DNA from: Ruminococcus sp.
GTDB lineage: Bacteria > Bacillota > Clostridia > Oscillospirales > Ruminococcaceae
Direction: 5' to 3'
DNA: 33,284 nucleotides
NCBI GenBank assembly: GCA_017534835.1
Contig: JAFXVT010000040.1
Span: forward strand, 1 to 33,284
The notes under the pieces are model-generated. The model saw nothing but the letters and a program-made list of their open reading frames with translations, was not told the origin of the DNA and searched no databases. The translations under genes and the position numbers were made by a program. Positions 30,733 through 33,284 of the stretch are shown here, one piece after another (position 1 is the first letter of the stretch; each line of letters starts with the position of its first letter).

Positions 30733-30849
30733 CTGCTTCTTTGTGCAGCCATACGAATTTTCAGACATTTCAAAATTATTTCGTCTTTTTTGCCTTTGAA
30801 AGTCACTTATCTATGAAAACTCTTTCTATGGCATAAAGGAGGTCAGATT

Positions 30850-33123
30850 ATGAAAAGAAAAATGGCTGCTATATTTGCTTTTTTAATGCTTACCGGAACT
30901 GCTTCTTGCTCCGGTAAGAATGAGACCGGCTCCGCCGTGAACACAGCCCCTGTGATCTCAGCTGCTGATCAGGTAGTTTACAGTGCCGGCGATGTATCCT
31001 TTCCCGACGACTGCAAAAAATGTCTCGCTCTTGACTATCATAATGATCTGAAGCTTGTTTTCACAAGATCAGACAATACGACAGCAATGCAATCCTACGA
31101 TGAGAAAATGCAGAGAGCTGACGTTGTCACCCTTGATGAAGGAACGGATCACATCAGCAGCACTGCTTGCGTATTTCCTGACGGAAGTATAGCTATCCTG
31201 TATTTGTATGCCGCTTACGACGGAGATATAAACGATGCTGAGGAGTACCGCAGCAATGCCGAAGTCAATGTCAGATTGAAGCTGTTCAGTGCAGACGGCA
31301 AGCTTGTTTCAGATAATGAGCTCCGGGATTTTACTGACTATTATCTATTCGGCGATGACTCCATTATCAGCATCTCTCCTTACGGCGACAGATCCGTTAT
31401 ACACGTCAGGAGAGGCTTTTCTGATAACAGATACTTAGTTGCTGACGCTGACGGAAACATTGACGGCGAACTGACCTCAGACAAACAGCTTGGCTATATT
31501 CAGACTCCGGACGGCAGAACTATCGTGTACGGCAGCGAGGGCTGGACTTATGCAGATACCGGGGAAATGCGGCTTCCGTCAGACCTGAGACCATATGGCG
31601 AAAAAATGAGCCTGTCCGGAAATGTGTTTTACGGAAACAGTGAGTATAATGCGTTTTTTACCGTCAACAACTGTATTTACGGACTTTGTCAGGACGATTC
31701 ATTCATAAAGCTTGTCAGTCTCAATGAGTCCGGAGCTGCCGAAGCAGACATACAGTCTGCTGCATACGTGGGAGACAACAGGTTTGTATATATCGGCACC
31801 GATGCGGGCAGCGGAAGATATGTTTTCAATATTCTTACAAAGCGCCCTGACGATTGGAAAGATGTGCGTGATCCTGTCATTATTGCTTCTGTCGGTTCTT
31901 GTGATGATGCGGTATTGATGTACAACAAGACCACTGAGCGATATGTCGCACAGGTGCGTTCATATGATTCCGGCGACGAACTGAGATCAGACATTCTCTC
32001 CGGTGATCCTCCCGATGTTTTCTTCGGTGAAGCATCTGAAATGTATAAATATACTGATTTTGGTGCATTCGAGAATATTTATGAGCTTATGGACGAACGC
32101 GGCGGCTTGAAACGTGAAGATATTCTTCCCAATATCCTGTCTGCTTTTAAGTATAAGGGCGGAGTTTATGCGCTTCCGACTACACTCAGGCTTGATCACT
32201 GGCTCGCAAACAGTGAGATCATCGGAAGAGAACACTCTTACTGGACGCTTGATGAATTTCTTGATATAGCCGGAGATCTTCCCGACGGTATGTATCTTGG
32301 CTCGAAAAATTCATCATTTACAACAAGAGAATCAGCGTGGATGTGCCTGTTCAACTCAGCTGCCGCTAATTTTGTGGACTACGACAAACACACCTGTGAT
32401 TTTGATTCTCCCGAATTCATACGTTTATTGGAGTTCTGCGGTTCCTTCGAGCTTAATGAGAACTATAGCTGGGGAAGTGTTGTTGATTCACTTGATCCAC
32501 AAGTTGCGATGCAGTCCCGTGAAGCTGAACTCGCGGTCAAGAACAAAACTGCACTGCTTCAGGAGGCCGAAACATACAGCTGCGAGGAGTTCATTTTATC
32601 TCCGCACAGATACGGGCTGTATATTGATGACAACTACACATATGCGATCGCTCCCTCTGATGACAGGAAGGGTGTGCTGACCCCGGGTAACTGCTGTTCG
32701 ATAATAAGCAGTTCTGATAACACAGACGGTGCGTGGGACTTTATGTGCTACATTATGAGTGAGGACTATCAGAGCAGTTTAAGCGGCTTCCTTTGCACTA
32801 ACAGGTCTTTGTTTGAAAAAGAGCTTGATAAATGGCTCGATCATGCGGATAAGGCAAAACTGGACAACGAGGGAAGGTGGGTAACTTCCGAATATGGCAG
32901 ATACGAAGATACTGATGGCGTTATACACCCGATCTCTGCAGAAAACAGGGAGTATATCACAAACTTCCTCGCTTCCTTCACTAAACTGAACGTCAGAGAC
33001 AAGTCGATATACGATATTACCGCCGAAGAGACCTCAAGGTACTTTGCAGGAGAATGCTCTGCTGAGCAATGCGCTGAGATGATACAGAACCGTGTATCTA
33101 TACTGCTCAGCGAACAGTCATAA
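30850..33123 (+). CDS. Lipoprotein: N-terminal beta-rich domain fused to a sugar-type solute-binding domain
   Basis: 757 residues. Signal sequence with lipobox TGTASC (Cys20). Residues about 40-345 are rich in beta strands with repeated 'ADGNIDGEL', 'DGRTIVYGSEGWTYAD' and 'YGEKMSLSGNVFYG' segments, like a beta-propeller. Residues about 360-757 match the family-1 extracellular solute-binding fold: PPDVFFGEASEMYKY, YKGGVYALPTTLRLDHWLANSEII, TLDEFLDIA and the C-terminal helix AEQCAEMIQNRVSILLSEQS. Solute-binding proteins usually have about 430 residues, so the front part is an addition. No ABC permease genes follow in the window. GGAGG precedes the ATG. T-ending codons are more common than in the purA region, suggesting a different history. 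It may sense or capture oligosaccharides. Confidence 0.8.
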   Translation: MKRKMAAIFAFLMLTGTASCSGKNETGSAVNTAPVISAADQVVYSAGDVSFPDDCKKCLALDYHNDLKLVFTRSDNTTAMQSYDEKMQRADVVTLDEGTDHISSTACVFPDGSIAILYLYAAYDGDINDAEEYRSNAEVNVRLKLFSADGKLVSDNELRDFTDYYLFGDDSIISISPYGDRSVIHVRRGFSDNRYLVADADGNIDGELTSDKQLGYIQTPDGRTIVYGSEGWTYADTGEMRLPSDLRPYGEKMSLSGNVFYGNSEYNAFFTVNNCIYGLCQDDSFIKLVSLNESGAAEADIQSAAYVGDNRFVYIGTDAGSGRYVFNILTKRPDDWKDVRDPVIIASVGSCDDAVLMYNKTTERYVAQVRSYDSGDELRSDILSGDPPDVFFGEASEMYKYTDFGAFENIYELMDERGGLKREDILPNILSAFKYKGGVYALPTTLRLDHWLANSEIIGREHSYWTLDEFLDIAGDLPDGMYLGSKNSSFTTRESAWMCLFNSAAANFVDYDKHTCDFDSPEFIRLLEFCGSFELNENYSWGSVVDSLDPQVAMQSREAELAVKNKTALLQEAETYSCEEFILSPHRYGLYIDDNYTYAIAPSDDRKGVLTPGNCCSIISSSDNTDGAWDFMCYIMSEDYQSSLSGFLCTNRSLFEKELDKWLDHADKAKLDNEGRWVTSEYGRYEDTDGVIHPISAENREYITNFLASFTKLNVRDKSIYDITAEETSRYFAGECSAEQCAEMIQNRVSILLSEQS

Positions 33124-33184
33124 ACGATAAAACAGCGGCACCCGTAACCGTGATACTCATATAGAAGTTGTACACGCATTTATC

Positions 33185-33284
33185 GGTGGAAACCTTTCTG
33201 AAGAAAGGTTCCGCCAACAGCGGCGGTCCCCTCTGTCGCTGTGCGACATCTCCCCACACTGTGGGGAGTCACCCCCGAGCCCCC
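33185..33284. repeat. Intergenic hairpin cluster cut by the window edge
   Basis: Three hairpins in a row: GGTGGAA-CCTTTC with GAAAGG-TTCCGCC (33185-33215, one bulge), TGTCGC/GCGACA (33234-33248) and CTCCCCACA/TGTGGGGAG (33250-33268), then C-rich sequence running off the window. This type of hairpin string is commonly dispersed in Oscillospiraceae genomes, as far as I recall. Confidence 0.6.

Noticed and set aside
33185-33284. Insertion-sequence end or attachment site
   Set aside because: Only hairpins are visible and the sequence is cut by the window edge; no transposase, target duplication or integrase is present.

Overview
The window looks like a chromosomal stretch of a fibre-degrading Ruminococcus (Oscillospiraceae), close to R. 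flavefaciens or R. champanellensis. The main evidence is a cellulosomal xylanase with the module order GH11-CBM22-GH10-dockerin-CBM22-CE4, a second dockerin protein whose dockerin is nearly the same, Thr-rich linkers, Clostridia-type promoters (TTGACA-17-TATAAT), strong GGAGG ribosome binding sites, and a BofA-like small membrane protein. The species call is inference from domain architecture; I see no rRNA or tRNA genes.

Layout. 1-560: an AT-rich intergenic stretch with iterated short repeats, flanked on the minus strand by a plausible promoter and terminator. 586-8377 (minus): an HtrA/DegP-type membrane protease, the large xylanase with a structured 5' leader, a zinc-ribbon protein, and pyrimidine-nucleoside phosphorylase, each with its own promoter or terminator. 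8543-9773 (minus): a four-gene operon of small proteins ending in a BofA-like protein. 9885-11005 (plus): a YfcE-type phosphodiesterase and a membrane protein. 11175-12110 (minus): a transglutaminase-like lipoprotein. 12321-16580 (plus): a Fur-family regulator, two membrane proteins, an AEC transporter and a degenerate ROK-type regulator. 16624-20446 (minus): a GGDEF(degenerate)-EAL phosphodiesterase, a 59-residue membrane protein, a membrane metallophosphoesterase and ThrH. 20511-21206 (plus): a decayed phage minor-capsid (MuF-like) gene end followed by an intact small gene in the position of an immunity gene. 21568-24846: a dockerin protein with two Cthe_2159-like beta-helix regions. 25037-28732: alanine dehydrogenase, PurA and a repeat-bearing membrane protein. 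28738-29207: a five-copy tandem hairpin array. 29387-30514: a gene broken by three frame changes. 30850-33123: a fused beta-rich/solute-binding lipoprotein. The window ends in a repeat-rich intergenic stretch.

How it fits together. The xylanase and the Cthe_2159-like protein are probably both displayed on the cellulosome, one cleaving and deacetylating xylan and the other binding polysaccharide (possibly pectin). The orphan sugar-binding lipoprotein and the ROK regulator may belong to sugar sensing, but no permease is present here. The rest is housekeeping: nucleoside salvage, purine synthesis, alanine metabolism, c-di-GMP turnover and envelope quality control.

The least explained content is RNA-like. 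A hairpin repeat family occurs once at 11051-11176 (plus), once at 21372-21454 (minus) and five times in tandem at 28738-29207 (plus). Its non-Watson-Crick pairs are G-U on one and the same element strand, and the copies show a compensatory base-pair change. The xylanase leader also folds into nested stems that start at the predicted transcription start, and a leftward transcript carrying six GGTAGAA words may exist at 66-358. None of these could be tested by search or folding here.
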